64,000 nucleotides of DNA from CBDEVH01 sp965243565. GTDB taxonomy: Bacteria; Pseudomonadota; Gammaproteobacteria; Tethybacterales; Persebacteraceae. This document shows, in pieces, positions 53,229 to 61,773 of this stretch; position 1 is the stretch's first letter, and each line of letters begins with the position of its first letter. Where the stretch lies: NCBI GenBank assembly GCA_965243565.1, contig OZ251571.1, forward strand, positions 62,001 through 126,000, in the 5' to 3' direction. The notes under the pieces were generated by a model that saw only the letters and a list, made by a program, of their open reading frames with translations, did no database searches and was not told the origin of the DNA. The position numbers and the translations under genes were made by a program.

Positions 53229-55830
53229 ATATCGATTAATTTATTATCACAAGCAAAAAAAACGTGGCTTTATTTTAGCACTACTATTGATTTTTGTCCT
53301 TATAACGTCGCTAGCGGGCAGTGTTATTGGCGATTTAAGTACTTTTCTTTTGCAAGAAAAACGCCATCGTTATCAAATAAGTAATAAGGCATTGGCAGAA
53401 TCCGCTCATTTACTGCTAACACAAGCATTGATTCGTGCACAAACACCAATCGATATTGAGCAAAATATTCGCCCTCGTATTTTAATGTTTCCTTGTCCTG
53501 ATAATGTTGGAGATAAGAATTTAGATGGAGCACAAGATCCTACTTGCGGTGCCCATTCGGGAGTGATTAGCAATAAATCCAATGGCATTCTTAATTCAGG
53601 CAGTCGTTTCGGTCGTTTGCCTTGGCGGAGTCGTTTAACGATTGCCATTGATAATGCGCAATTTCAAGATGGTATTGACAAAGACAGTCGTGATGGATGG
53701 AATAATCGATTATGGTACGCCGTTGCAAAAAATGTGGTACCGGCTTATCAAGAGAAGAACTACCCTTTAAATTTTCATCGTTTGATGACACTAAAAGAAG
53801 GTTGGCTGAGCTTGGTTAATGCACAGGGACGAACAGTTAGTCGTAAATCGGTAGCAGTCTTATTGGCACCGAATCAAATTAAACAGGCTTATCTCAATGA
53901 AAATGTCATATTAACTGAGGTGTTTGATCATCGAACGGATGTGCATCCACAAAATGGTCGGTTGACACCGACAAAATATTTTGAAGCGGTAACGCTAGGC
54001 AATAATCAAAACAGTGCTAATTATGATTATGATGGTAATTTTCTTACGATGTCTCCCACTGCCGATTTTAACGATTCGGTTTATTCGATTGAATTATCAG
54101 ACTTGTTTCGCAAAAAATCTGCCTTTTTTCATAGCTATCAAAAACAAATGGGAATCAACAGTGTTCATAATGCACCCTTGGTTAATAGCCCACTTTCAAA
54201 GGTAAAACAGGCCCTTAGCGATTATTACACTTTATTTGATTTTTTCCCCACACCTGCCAGTCAACACAATCCAGATCATTTGAATAATCGCACTGCCAAT
54301 TGTGGGCGTTTTCATACGGGGGTGGTAGCCATAACGACTGAACTGATTAGTGGCACCCAACTACAAACGGTTGTTCCTTTAACCCTGTCTTATGATGGTA
54401 GTGGGTCATCTGGTTTTGTAACGGTTAGTATTTCAAAGCAAGATTTTTTATTAGGGCAACAATACCCAATGACGGTAATATCACAAATCATTTATAATGA
54501 CGAAGTAAAAACGGTAACCGACATAACATTGGCACCTTATGGGCGGTTGCAGATTAGTGTTGACAATCTTATACTGGCAAGTACCGTTGGTATGGTGAAT
54601 CCATTACAAAAGAAGATTATTATTCCGGTCAATACAGCATTGCAACTGTATTCACCTGCTATTGCTACGGTCCCTGCTAACACGCCTTTGCATCCAGCAA
54701 CAGATTTAATCGGGTGGTTAGGAGAAAAAGAGTCAGTAGAAAAACGAGCGGCAAATGATGGGGAGAAATTTAGAATGAATGCTGATACGCCAGGCTTGTT
54801 TTTATCAGATATGGTATTAACCATAAACGGTATTGCTCAGACTATTAATGCCGCCGATCCAATCAAATTTTTAGCAGGTGGCACGCTTGTTTTTGAAGAA
54901 AATTATAATCAATTACCTGTGCTGCCGCCTTTTTTGCTAACTAGAAATAGCCAAACGCTGACCGTTCGCGGTGCATTGCCCTTAGAATCAAACTACAATA
55001 AAAGGCAGTTGGCAGTATGGTTACAAAGCGACTTACGAAATAATAATAAGACAGTAAAAGCACCTGCTGTTTTATATCCGTGGCGTGCAAAAACCAACAC
55101 AAAAGCCGATTCACGTGATAATTTAGAGAATTATCCTACTTGTTTTAATTCACGCAACTATTTTGATCGAAATTTTGCCCCATTTATTGAAGATCAAACC
55201 ATTGTCTATGCTGTGTCCGAATCTTGTCATTACGGTAGTGCTGGTGTTAATTGCGGACAAAACACTGGGTTTACGGTTAGTGTCGCACAAGATGTAATGA
55301 TTGCCTTGCCACAATCATTTAAGCTAACCCATACTTTTACAGCGACTATTGAAAACCAAGTAATCGAAGTTACAAATGGTGTGCTTGAGAATGCTGTTCA
55401 TATAACGCTTGACAGAGATGCGTTAATGGCCGTGAAAGAAGACAATGAAACATGGTTAGAAATATTATTGACTGCCAATACGGTTATGAGTGCTGGCGTT
55501 ACCATAGTGCTACAGAAGGGAACAACGGTAAAAGCAGGCAGTCATACACAGTTTGTTGATGTTCCTGCGTTGTTAGCATATAGTCCGGCACCGCAAAAGC
55601 GAGTGCCTTGTACAATCGATATGCCTGATATTAATTACTATGCGGCGGTCACAATGTCGCTGGCAAATCAAACGGCAGAAAGCGATGATATTACCGCCTT
55701 ATGTTATTGGCTGGACAATGAAGAAAATGCCGATGGTGATGGGGTTTTTGTAATCAACACTAACCAACAGCAACGGCCTATCTCATCGTCAAATGACTAT
55801 TTTATTTTACTAGGCGGGCGTTTGCAATAA
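53209..55830 (+). CDS. Pseudopilin-like surface protein, paralogue of the giant protein at 1-7638
   Basis: 873 aa. The start is one of two tandem TTG codons (53209, 53212) behind AGGGAAAG; no ATG lies near. Residues 1-20 are basic, then a helix beginning GFILALLLIFVLITSLAG (20-38) resembles GspK/PilX pseudopilins that lack Glu5. The module at about 94-200 has FPCPD, CGAHSG, SGSRFGRLPWRS (130-141), RDGWNNRLWYAVAKNVV and GWLSLVN, matching the module of the giant protein in order. The middle is beta-rich; late Cys pairs are present. The C-terminus NDYFILLGGRL is short. Related prepilin-like proteins exist in other proteobacteria (from memory). Inference: a tip or minor pilin-like anchored surface protein. 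Confidence 0.82.
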   Translation: MLIQRFKYRLIYYHKQKKRGFILALLLIFVLITSLAGSVIGDLSTFLLQEKRHRYQISNKALAESAHLLLTQALIRAQTPIDIEQNIRPRILMFPCPDNVGDKNLDGAQDPTCGAHSGVISNKSNGILNSGSRFGRLPWRSRLTIAIDNAQFQDGIDKDSRDGWNNRLWYAVAKNVVPAYQEKNYPLNFHRLMTLKEGWLSLVNAQGRTVSRKSVAVLLAPNQIKQAYLNENVILTEVFDHRTDVHPQNGRLTPTKYFEAVTLGNNQNSANYDYDGNFLTMSPTADFNDSVYSIELSDLFRKKSAFFHSYQKQMGINSVHNAPLVNSPLSKVKQALSDYYTLFDFFPTPASQHNPDHLNNRTANCGRFHTGVVAITTELISGTQLQTVVPLTLSYDGSGSSGFVTVSISKQDFLLGQQYPMTVISQIIYNDEVKTVTDITLAPYGRLQISVDNLILASTVGMVNPLQKKIIIPVNTALQLYSPAIATVPANTPLHPATDLIGWLGEKESVEKRAANDGEKFRMNADTPGLFLSDMVLTINGIAQTINAADPIKFLAGGTLVFEENYNQLPVLPPFLLTRNSQTLTVRGALPLESNYNKRQLAVWLQSDLRNNNKTVKAPAVLYPWRAKTNTKADSRDNLENYPTCFNSRNYFDRNFAPFIEDQTIVYAVSESCHYGSAGVNCGQNTGFTVSVAQDVMIALPQSFKLTHTFTATIENQVIEVTNGVLENAVHITLDRDALMAVKEDNETWLEILLTANTVMSAGVTIVLQKGTTVKAGSHTQFVDVPALLAYSPAPQKRVPCTIDMPDINYYAAVTMSLANQTAESDDITALCYWLDNEENADGDGVFVINTNQQQRPISSSNDYFILLGGRLQ

Positions 55831-55870
55831 CAACGAGACTATTTTTTGCCTCAATTTTTATAGATAAATA

Positions 55871-55899
55871 TTGGCAAATATTATGATTTGCTTTATACT
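55871..55899 (+). promoter_or_regulatory. Candidate sigma-70 promoter for atpIBEFHA
   Basis: TTGGCA (55871-55876) and TATACT (55894-55899) with a 17-nt spacer, each matching five of six consensus bases. Transcription would start near 55906, which supports ATG 55951 rather than TTG 55888 as the atpI start. Confidence 0.55.
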
Positions 55900-55950
55900 A
55901 ATGGTTTAGAGAAGACTACTTTAAGAAAATTTATATTCACCTTTATATTC

Positions 55951-56370
55951 ATGCAAAATAACACCAATAGTGAGAGCGAAAAAGCACAAAAACGGCTGTC
56001 CGTTTTTTGGCATAACGCTTTGATTTTATGTGCTCTTATTAGTGCAATTGTGCTTTCAAGTACAGTTGCTGTACTTAATTTAGGGCTTGCGGGTTTGTTG
56101 TCTTGTTTTTTGCCTGCTATTGCCTTATTTTTTATTCAACAAATCGTCTTTTATTATTATTTATCGTTTACTGAATCGACGAGGCGTTTGCGTTTGTGGT
56201 TTTTAAAATTATCCACAACCATACTTGCCTTAACCATCATTGCTCGTTTTTTATCTGAATTCAACCTCTTGGTTTCCGAACTGTACATCGCTGGTGTTGT
56301 AGTAGGCGTTTTACTTAATATACTTGGAGCCGTACGTTTTTCAAGTCAATTATCTGTTAGAGGCTTATAA
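55951..56370 (+). CDS. atpI: ATP synthase I protein
   Basis: 139 aa from ATG 55951. A TTG at 55888 would add 21 residues but would lie upstream of the probable transcription start. About four hydrophobic segments, with Arg/Ser-rich loops such as STRRLRLW; the short AtpI family is poorly conserved, so the call rests on topology and position directly before atpB. AtpI helps assemble the c-ring. It lies 3 nt before atpB. Confidence 0.75.
   Translation: MQNNTNSESEKAQKRLSVFWHNALILCALISAIVLSSTVAVLNLGLAGLLSCFLPAIALFFIQQIVFYYYLSFTESTRRLRLWFLKLSTTILALTIIARFLSEFNLLVSELYIAGVVVGVLLNILGAVRFSSQLSVRGL
56209..56217 (+). other. Single exact DnaA-box match within atpI
   Basis: TTATCCACA occurs once here and, inverted, at 31688-31696. 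A 9-mer is expected to appear by chance about 0.5 times in 64 kb counting both strands, so this is weak evidence of anything. Confidence 0.2.
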
Positions 56371-56373
56371 ATA

Positions 56374-57186
56374 ATGGCATCAACACCGTGGCCTAGCAAT
56401 GTTAGTGAGTATATCAATGGTCACTTGGGGCGTTATACCCTTGGTGAAGTCGGTGACGGTCCAACGACGTGGGGTCTGCATTTAGACACTTTGTTAATGT
56501 CATGGTTATTGGCGGCAATCCCGTTTTATTATTTATACAAAGTCGCGACTACAGCATCGGCGACTACACCTGGGAAATTACAGATATTTTTTGAATTGCT
56601 TGTCGGCTTTTTTGACAAACAAACCAGAGATTTATTTCCCAATGCGCCTCCTATTATAGGTCCTTTGGCGGTTACCATCTTTGTATGGGTGGTGATGATG
56701 AATACAATGGATGTGCTGCCTGTTGATTTATTGGCGTCAACAGGATATTTACTAACAGGTTCAGTCCCTCACTTTAAGCTGCTACCAACTGCTGATTTAA
56801 GCTTAACGTTGGCTTTGGCGTTGTCAATATTTATCATGACCATTTACTATAGTTTTAAAGTCAAAGGTGTGGGTGGTTTTTTATATGAGATTATGTCGGT
56901 TCCATTTGGAATTTGGCTAATGCCGATTAATGTTTTATTACGCGTAGTAGAAGAAGTGGCAAAGCCATTGTCATTGTCTATGCGGTTGTTTGGTAATCTT
57001 TTTGCTGCCGAGATGATATTTTTGCTTATTGCAGCCATATCGTTTGCGTTCGGCGGTGCCTTTTTAGGGCAATGGATATTTGGCGGACCTTGGGCTATTT
57101 ATCATATACTGGTCATTCCATTACAGGCCTATCTTTTTGCGACACTTGCCGTGGTTTATTTGGCGATGTCACACGAAAAACACTAA
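56374..57186 (+). CDS. atpB: ATP synthase Fo subunit a
   Basis: Stator channel subunit of Fo in the inner membrane. 270 aa with five to six helices. The essential arginine is Arg204 in LSMRLFGNLFAAEM; EVAKPLSLS precedes it. C-terminal LQAYLFATLAVVYLAM is the usual Gln-containing helix. It is preceded by atpI (3 nt) and followed by atpE (27 nt). Confidence 0.97.
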   Translation: MASTPWPSNVSEYINGHLGRYTLGEVGDGPTTWGLHLDTLLMSWLLAAIPFYYLYKVATTASATTPGKLQIFFELLVGFFDKQTRDLFPNAPPIIGPLAVTIFVWVVMMNTMDVLPVDLLASTGYLLTGSVPHFKLLPTADLSLTLALALSIFIMTIYYSFKVKGVGGFLYEIMSVPFGIWLMPINVLLRVVEEVAKPLSLSMRLFGNLFAAEMIFLLIAAISFAFGGAFLGQWIFGGPWAIYHILVIPLQAYLFATLAVVYLAMSHEKH

Positions 57187-57213
57187 TCTACTTATTACAG
57201 GAGAAAAACAACT

Positions 57214-57510
57214 ATGAGAGCAATGTTTAAATTTTTATTACTCGCTGTCGCATTAACAGCAGCCCCCGCCGCATTCGCAGCCGATGGCGGTGAGTCGATT
57301 AACAAAGGGTTGGCAGCTATTGGTGCAGGTCTTGCTGGTTTGGGCGCAGCCGTTGGTATTGGTATTTTGGCAGGACGTTTGTTAGAAGCCATTTCTAGAC
57401 AACCTGAGTTAGAAGGAAAACTTATGGGACGTTTCTTTTTGACAGTAGGTTTGACCGATGCGGTGCCAATTATTGCTATTGCATTGTCTTTGGTTGTTCT
57501 TTTTGGCTAA
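57214..57510 (+). CDS. atpE: ATP synthase Fo subunit c with an extended N-terminal leader
   Basis: Proteolipid of the proton-driven rotor ring. 98 aa, about 20 longer than typical. The first 22 residues (MRAMFKFLLLAVALTAAPAA then FA) read as a cleavable signal peptide before ADGGES. The two-helix hairpin follows: GLGAAVGIGILAGRLLEAISRQPEL in part (GAAVGIGILAGRLLEA) and the ion-binding Asp82 in GLTDAVPIIAIALSL. No Gln/Glu sodium signature is seen, so proton use is likely. ACAGGAGAAA precedes the ATG. Confidence 0.95.
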   Translation: MRAMFKFLLLAVALTAAPAAFAADGGESINKGLAAIGAGLAGLGAAVGIGILAGRLLEAISRQPELEGKLMGRFFLTVGLTDAVPIIAIALSLVVLFG

Positions 57511-57514
57511 AAAG

Positions 57515-58051
57515 ATGAAAAAACTTTTATTCCTTATTTTGCTTATCGCACCTAGCTTGGCTCATGCTGGAGAGCTAAAGTTACTTAGTTTCACCACACT
57601 TATTGGTGAGATGATAACTTTTGCTATTTTGGTTTGGGTAATGTTCAAGTTCGTCTGGCCTCCTTTAATGGGAGCGATTGAAACACGGCAAAAAGAAATT
57701 GCCGACGGTTTGGCTGCTGGTGAACAGGGTCGTCGTGAACTAGAAGATGCCGATAAAGAAAAAGCAACCCTATTGCAAACCGCACGACAGCAAGGCAGTA
57801 GCCTTGTGTCCGATGCAGAGCAACGCCGGGTGAGCATTATCGAAGCCGCTAAGCAAGAAGCAGAAACTGAAAAAGCACGCATTATTGAACAGGGACATCG
57901 CGAACTAGAAGCAGATCGGATAAGTATGAATCGAGAGATGCAAGGCAAGCTAGGCGATTTGGTGATAGCAGGTGCGTCACAGATTCTTCAACGTGAAGTT
58001 GATGCGAAATTGCATAATGACATTATTGATTCTTTAAAGAAAGATATTTAA
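57515..58051 (+). CDS. atpF: ATP synthase Fo subunit b with a signal-peptide-like N-terminus
   Basis: Peripheral stalk subunit. 178 aa from ATG 57515; a longer frame from 57458 overlaps atpE and is unlikely. The first 18 residues MKKLLFLILLIAPSLAHA look like a signal peptide; the true b-subunit helix and KFVWPPLMGAIETRQKEIADG follow, quoted in part (FVWPPLMGAIETRQKEI). A long charged coiled coil makes up the rest. Both atpE and atpF carry such a leader, which is unusual. Confidence 0.93.
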   Translation: MKKLLFLILLIAPSLAHAGELKLLSFTTLIGEMITFAILVWVMFKFVWPPLMGAIETRQKEIADGLAAGEQGRRELEDADKEKATLLQTARQQGSSLVSDAEQRRVSIIEAAKQEAETEKARIIEQGHRELEADRISMNREMQGKLGDLVIAGASQILQREVDAKLHNDIIDSLKKDI

Positions 58052-58057
58052 TAACGA

Positions 58058-58579
58058 ATGTCTAGCGTTGCTGTTTCTCGTCCTTATGCGGCTGCTGCCT
58101 TTGCAATAGCCGAGCAAGACAATACAATTGAACACTGGGAAACAATGTTAACCGAAATGGCAAAAGTTGTTACTGCTGCAGAAGAAGCCGCTCGCAGTGG
58201 TAAGATGATAGCCGATGTTGACGTCGCCAATATTATTCTTGAAATGCTGACGAAAGACATGACTGATAATGAAAAGAATTTCTTGCAGGTTTTAGTCGAA
58301 AACAAACGTGTTTTTGTTCTTCCTGCGATTGTTGAGCGTTTTCAACAATTGCATATGGCAGCACAAGAAATAGTGTTTGTAAGAGTTGAGTCTGCGATGC
58401 CAATTAGTGATGTGTCGGCATTTGAGAAGTTTTTAGAAAAAAAAGTGAATAAAAAAGTAGAAGTGTCGTTTGAAGAAAATGCTTCTTTATTAGGTGGCGT
58501 TAGAATTTACATTAACGACGATGTTATTGATGCAAGTATTGCTGGCCGATTAAAACAATTGAGTACAGCACTTGGATAA
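58058..58579 (+). CDS. atpH: ATP synthase F1 delta subunit
   Basis: 173-aa delta subunit linking F1 to the b stalk. The N-terminal RPYAAAAFAIAEQ, the KNFLQVLVENKRVFVLP block and C-terminal SLLGGVRIYINDDVIDASIAGRLKQL (quoted in part: LLGGVRIYINDDVIDASIA) are typical. It lies 6 nt after atpF and 30 nt before atpA. Confidence 0.95.
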   Translation: MSSVAVSRPYAAAAFAIAEQDNTIEHWETMLTEMAKVVTAAEEAARSGKMIADVDVANIILEMLTKDMTDNEKNFLQVLVENKRVFVLPAIVERFQQLHMAAQEIVFVRVESAMPISDVSAFEKFLEKKVNKKVEVSFEENASLLGGVRIYINDDVIDASIAGRLKQLSTALG

Positions 58580-58609
58580 TTTATATATTTATTTGTTTGG
58601 GAGAAAAAA

Positions 58610-60151
58610 ATGAAGCAACTTAGTCCAGCAGAGATTAGCGAAGTCATAAAAACCAAAATAGGCAATACCAATCTTGATGCAGAGACACGCAACGAAGGAA
58701 CGGTATTATCGGTTAATGATGGTATTGTCCGTGTTCATGGATTGTCCAACGTTCAGCAGGGTGAAATGCTAACGTTTGAAGGTGGTGAAAGTGGACTAGC
58801 ACTTAACCTAGAAAGAGATTCAGTCGGTGTGGTTGTTCTCGGTCCTTATGAAGACATCAGCGAAGGTCATCGCGTCAGCTGTACAGGGCGGGTTTTAGAA
58901 GTCCCTGTTGGTGAGGCTTTGATGGGTCGTGTGGTCGATGCATTGGGCAACCCCATTGATGGAAAAGGCAATATTGAAGCGACGAGAAAAGAGCCTATTG
59001 AAAAAATTGCACCAGGCGTTATTTGGCGTCAATCGGTTAATCAACCCCTACAAATCGGTTTAAAAGCCATTGATACAATGGTGCCTATTGGACGCGGTCA
59101 GCGTGAGTTAATTATTGGCGATAGACAAACCGGGAAAACGGCGATTGCTGTTGATGCTATTATTAACCAAAAAGGACAAAATTGTACTTGTGTTTATGTA
59201 GCCATTGGTCAAAAAGCAGCATCTGTTGCTGCGGTGGTTCGAAAACTAGAAGAACATGATGCAATGAAACATACCATTGTTGTTTCGGCAACGGCATCGG
59301 ACTCGGCTGCTATACAATACATCGCACCTTATTCAGGTTGTACGATGGCAGAGTATTTTCGTGATAAAGGTCAAGATGCTCTTATTATTTATGACGATTT
59401 AACCAAACAAGCATGGGCTTATCGACAAATTTCTTTGTTGTTGCGCCGTCCTCCAGGACGTGAGGCTTATCCGGGTGATGTCTTTTACTTGCATTCTCGT
59501 TTGTTAGAGCGTGCTGCGCGTGTTAACCCCGCTTATATTGAACGCGCAACCAACGGAGCAGTTAAAGGCAAAACAGGATCATTGACTGCATTGCCAGTGA
59601 TTGAAACACAGGCAGGTGACGTGACAGCATTCGTTCCAACCAATGTAATTTCTATTACAGACGGACAAATATTCTTAGAAACAGATTTGTTTAATGCAGG
59701 TGTTCGTCCAGCGATGAATGCAGGGCTTAGTGTTTCTCGAGTAGGTGGTGCCGCTCAGACTAAAATAATTAAAAAATTGGGTGGTGGTGTACGTTTGGCA
59801 TTGGCACAATACCGTGAGTTAGCAGCTTTTGCTCAATTTGCCAGTGACTTGGATGATGCAACGCGTAAGCAATTAGACAAAGGACGAATGGTAACAGAGC
59901 TAATGAAACAAGCTCAATATACGCCTTTATCGGTTTCGCAGTTGGGGCTAACGTTATATGCCATCGAAAAAGATTATTTTGAATCAGTCAACGTAGAAGA
60001 CGCATTAAAGACAGAAGCAGAAATGCAGAGTTACTTTAAAACAAAATATGCCGATGTCATGTCAAAACTCGAGGAAAATCTTGAATTAAACGATGAGAAT
60101 GAAAGCGTAATGAAAAAAGGGTTGGAAGAGTTTTTTGCAACGCTTATCTGA
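58610..60151 (+). CDS. atpA: ATP synthase F1 alpha subunit
   Basis: Non-catalytic nucleotide-binding subunit of F1. 513 aa, standard length. P-loop GDRQTGKTAIAVD near 170-182; DALIIYDDLTKQAWAYRQISLLLRRPPGREAYPGD is the conserved middle (quoted in part: LIIYDDLTKQAWAYRQISL); SVSRVGGAAQTK is near the C-terminal third. GGGAGAAAAAA precedes the ATG. The next gene should be atpG; instead a DUF3147 membrane protein follows, and atpG-D-C lie at 24.4-27.9 kb. Confidence 0.98.
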   Translation: MKQLSPAEISEVIKTKIGNTNLDAETRNEGTVLSVNDGIVRVHGLSNVQQGEMLTFEGGESGLALNLERDSVGVVVLGPYEDISEGHRVSCTGRVLEVPVGEALMGRVVDALGNPIDGKGNIEATRKEPIEKIAPGVIWRQSVNQPLQIGLKAIDTMVPIGRGQRELIIGDRQTGKTAIAVDAIINQKGQNCTCVYVAIGQKAASVAAVVRKLEEHDAMKHTIVVSATASDSAAIQYIAPYSGCTMAEYFRDKGQDALIIYDDLTKQAWAYRQISLLLRRPPGREAYPGDVFYLHSRLLERAARVNPAYIERATNGAVKGKTGSLTALPVIETQAGDVTAFVPTNVISITDGQIFLETDLFNAGVRPAMNAGLSVSRVGGAAQTKIIKKLGGGVRLALAQYRELAAFAQFASDLDDATRKQLDKGRMVTELMKQAQYTPLSVSQLGLTLYAIEKDYFESVNVEDALKTEAEMQSYFKTKYADVMSKLEENLELNDENESVMKKGLEEFFATLI

Positions 60152-60164
60152 TTCTAAAATCTAA

Positions 60165-60182
60165 CATGTCATTATTGACATG
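60165..60182 (+). promoter_or_regulatory. Hairpin that contains the start codon of the next gene
   Basis: CATGTCA and TGACATG form a perfect 7-bp stem with loop TTAT. The 3' arm includes the ATG (60180) of the DUF3147 gene, which has no ribosome-binding site. It could dampen translation or, with the following T-rich bases, act as a weak terminator after atpA. Confidence 0.4.
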
Positions 60183-60530
60183 AGTTTTATTGTTACCAAA
60201 TATTTGTTGACTGCGGCACTAGTCGTTTTAATTTCCGAAGTTGCAAAGCGAAGCGATAAGCTGGGCGCTTTAATATCATCATTGCCACTGGTTACATTGC
60301 TTGTATTAATGTGGCTGTTTGTTGAAAAAGTGCCACAAGAAAAAATAGGCAATCACGCTTGGTACACTTTTTGGTATGTTTTGCCAACGCTACCGATGTT
60401 TGCTTTGTTTCCTTATTTCATATCAAAATATGGTTTTGGTATAACGATGTTAATTTCACTTGTTCTATCCATTAGTTGTTTTATTGTTCTTGCGCTGATT
60501 GTTCGCCGCTGGGGTATAGAATTATTTTAA
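60180..60530 (+). CDS. DUF3147 family membrane protein
   Basis: 116 aa with four hydrophobic helices. KYLLTAALVVLISEVAKRSDKLGALISSLPLVTLL (quoted in part: VVLISEVAKRSDKLGALISS) matches DUF3147, a family with no known function. It begins 28 nt after atpA, in the place where atpG would normally be, and ends 1 nt before the RND adaptor gene, with which it is probably co-transcribed. Confidence 0.85.
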   Translation: MSFIVTKYLLTAALVVLISEVAKRSDKLGALISSLPLVTLLVLMWLFVEKVPQEKIGNHAWYTFWYVLPTLPMFALFPYFISKYGFGITMLISLVLSISCFIVLALIVRRWGIELF

Positions 60531-60531
60531 T

Positions 60532-61773
60532 ATGGGCGTGTTTATTCGGTCATTCATTATCATTGTCATCCTTATGGGTGTATCGTACTTTGCATTTAAT
60601 AAAGCCAAAGAATCGCAAGTTCCCCCAAAGGTAGAAAAAAAAGAAGAAGCAATCATCCCTGTTCGTCAATTTTTTCCTGTAATAAAAGACAGAAGTCCGC
60701 TGGTATTTTCAATTGGTACTATAGAAGCATTGGACTATACTATTTTGTCATCACCAATTGAAGCCGATGTGGTCAAGGTATTTGTTCGTGAAGGCTATAG
60801 GTTTGCAAAAGGGCAGTCATTGCTTGCCTATGATTTGCGTTCCCAAAAATATGATGTTCAAGCGCAAGAGGCCGGCATTGATGAATTGCGCACCCAAGCG
60901 AGTTCAATTAATTTGAATGAAAAAAACGATACCAAACGCTTACAAGAGATGGAGCGATTAATTGATTTGGCAGAAAAAGAGTTTAAACGAAACCAAACGC
61001 TGCTTGAAAAAAAAGTTGTTCCGTTGTCCACTTTGGAAAAAGTCGAACGTGCGTTAGTGCAAATTCGTTTGGAATACAGTAGTCTTAAATCAAAAATTGA
61101 TGATTATGCGACTCAACGTAAACGCTTACAAGCACAGATAGAAACCGCATTGGTACGGTTGCAACAGTCAAAATTAATAATAGAAAAAGCCGACATCAAA
61201 GTTCCTTTTTCTGGACGAGTGGTTCGTGTACATGCGTCGGTGGGTGAGCGAATGGGGCGAGGCACACCCTTGTTTGATGTGTTTGATCCTTCAAAATTAC
61301 GCCTACGTGTGGCATTGCCGCAACGTTATAGTGAGTTGTTTAGTAGTAAACAATCTATTACCGCCAAACTCATTAATGGAAAAAGAACAATGACCTTATC
61401 GCTAATAGGCGTGAATCCACAGATTGAGGCTGGCAATAGCAGTATTGATACTTATTTTTCTTTGCCTGACGGTAATTGGATTTTAGGTTCGGTGTGGGAT
61501 GTTGTTATAAATTTACCTAAAATAAAAGCAATTGCGGTATCGGCAGATGCGGTTTATAACGATGATTATGTTTATCGGATTGATGAAGAAGATAGAGTTT
61601 ATGAAGAAAAATGTCAACGTCTAGGGGTAACTGATCTATCAGATTCGATAGGTGTTTTGTTGGATTGCCCATCGCTTGAAGACAACACGTCTTTAATTGC
61701 CGACCAACTTCCCAGTTTGTTTAATGGGGTTAAAGTAAGTGTTATAGAAACGGTTAATACCGAAGCAGAATAA
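60532..61773 (+). CDS. RND efflux periplasmic adaptor (membrane fusion protein)
   Basis: 413 aa. An N-terminal membrane anchor (about 4-24) is followed by a lipoyl half-motif (SSPIEADVVKVFVREGYRFAKGQSL in part: EADVVKVFVREGYRFAKG), a long alpha-helical hairpin of about 120 residues, and the second lipoyl half (VPFSGRVVRVHASVGERMG). Beta-barrel and membrane-proximal regions follow. Length and order fit the HlyD/AcrA-type adaptor. It ends directly before the ATG of the RND permease, so they form one transport system. Substrate unknown. Confidence 0.9.
   Translation: MGVFIRSFIIIVILMGVSYFAFNKAKESQVPPKVEKKEEAIIPVRQFFPVIKDRSPLVFSIGTIEALDYTILSSPIEADVVKVFVREGYRFAKGQSLLAYDLRSQKYDVQAQEAGIDELRTQASSINLNEKNDTKRLQEMERLIDLAEKEFKRNQTLLEKKVVPLSTLEKVERALVQIRLEYSSLKSKIDDYATQRKRLQAQIETALVRLQQSKLIIEKADIKVPFSGRVVRVHASVGERMGRGTPLFDVFDPSKLRLRVALPQRYSELFSSKQSITAKLINGKRTMTLSLIGVNPQIEAGNSSIDTYFSLPDGNWILGSVWDVVINLPKIKAIAVSADAVYNDDYVYRIDEEDRVYEEKCQRLGVTDLSDSIGVLLDCPSLEDNTSLIADQLPSLFNGVKVSVIETVNTEAE

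Noticed and set aside
55108..55123. parS-like site in the pseudopilin paralogue
   Set aside because: GATTCACGTGATAAT matches the core but not the arms.
55888..55950. TTG start for atpI
   Set aside because: It lies between the promoter hexamers and the transcript start, and adds a sequence unlike the family.
57458..57514. Upstream start for atpF
   Set aside because: It would begin within atpE and add unrelated residues; ATG 57515 gives a normal b-subunit with a leader.
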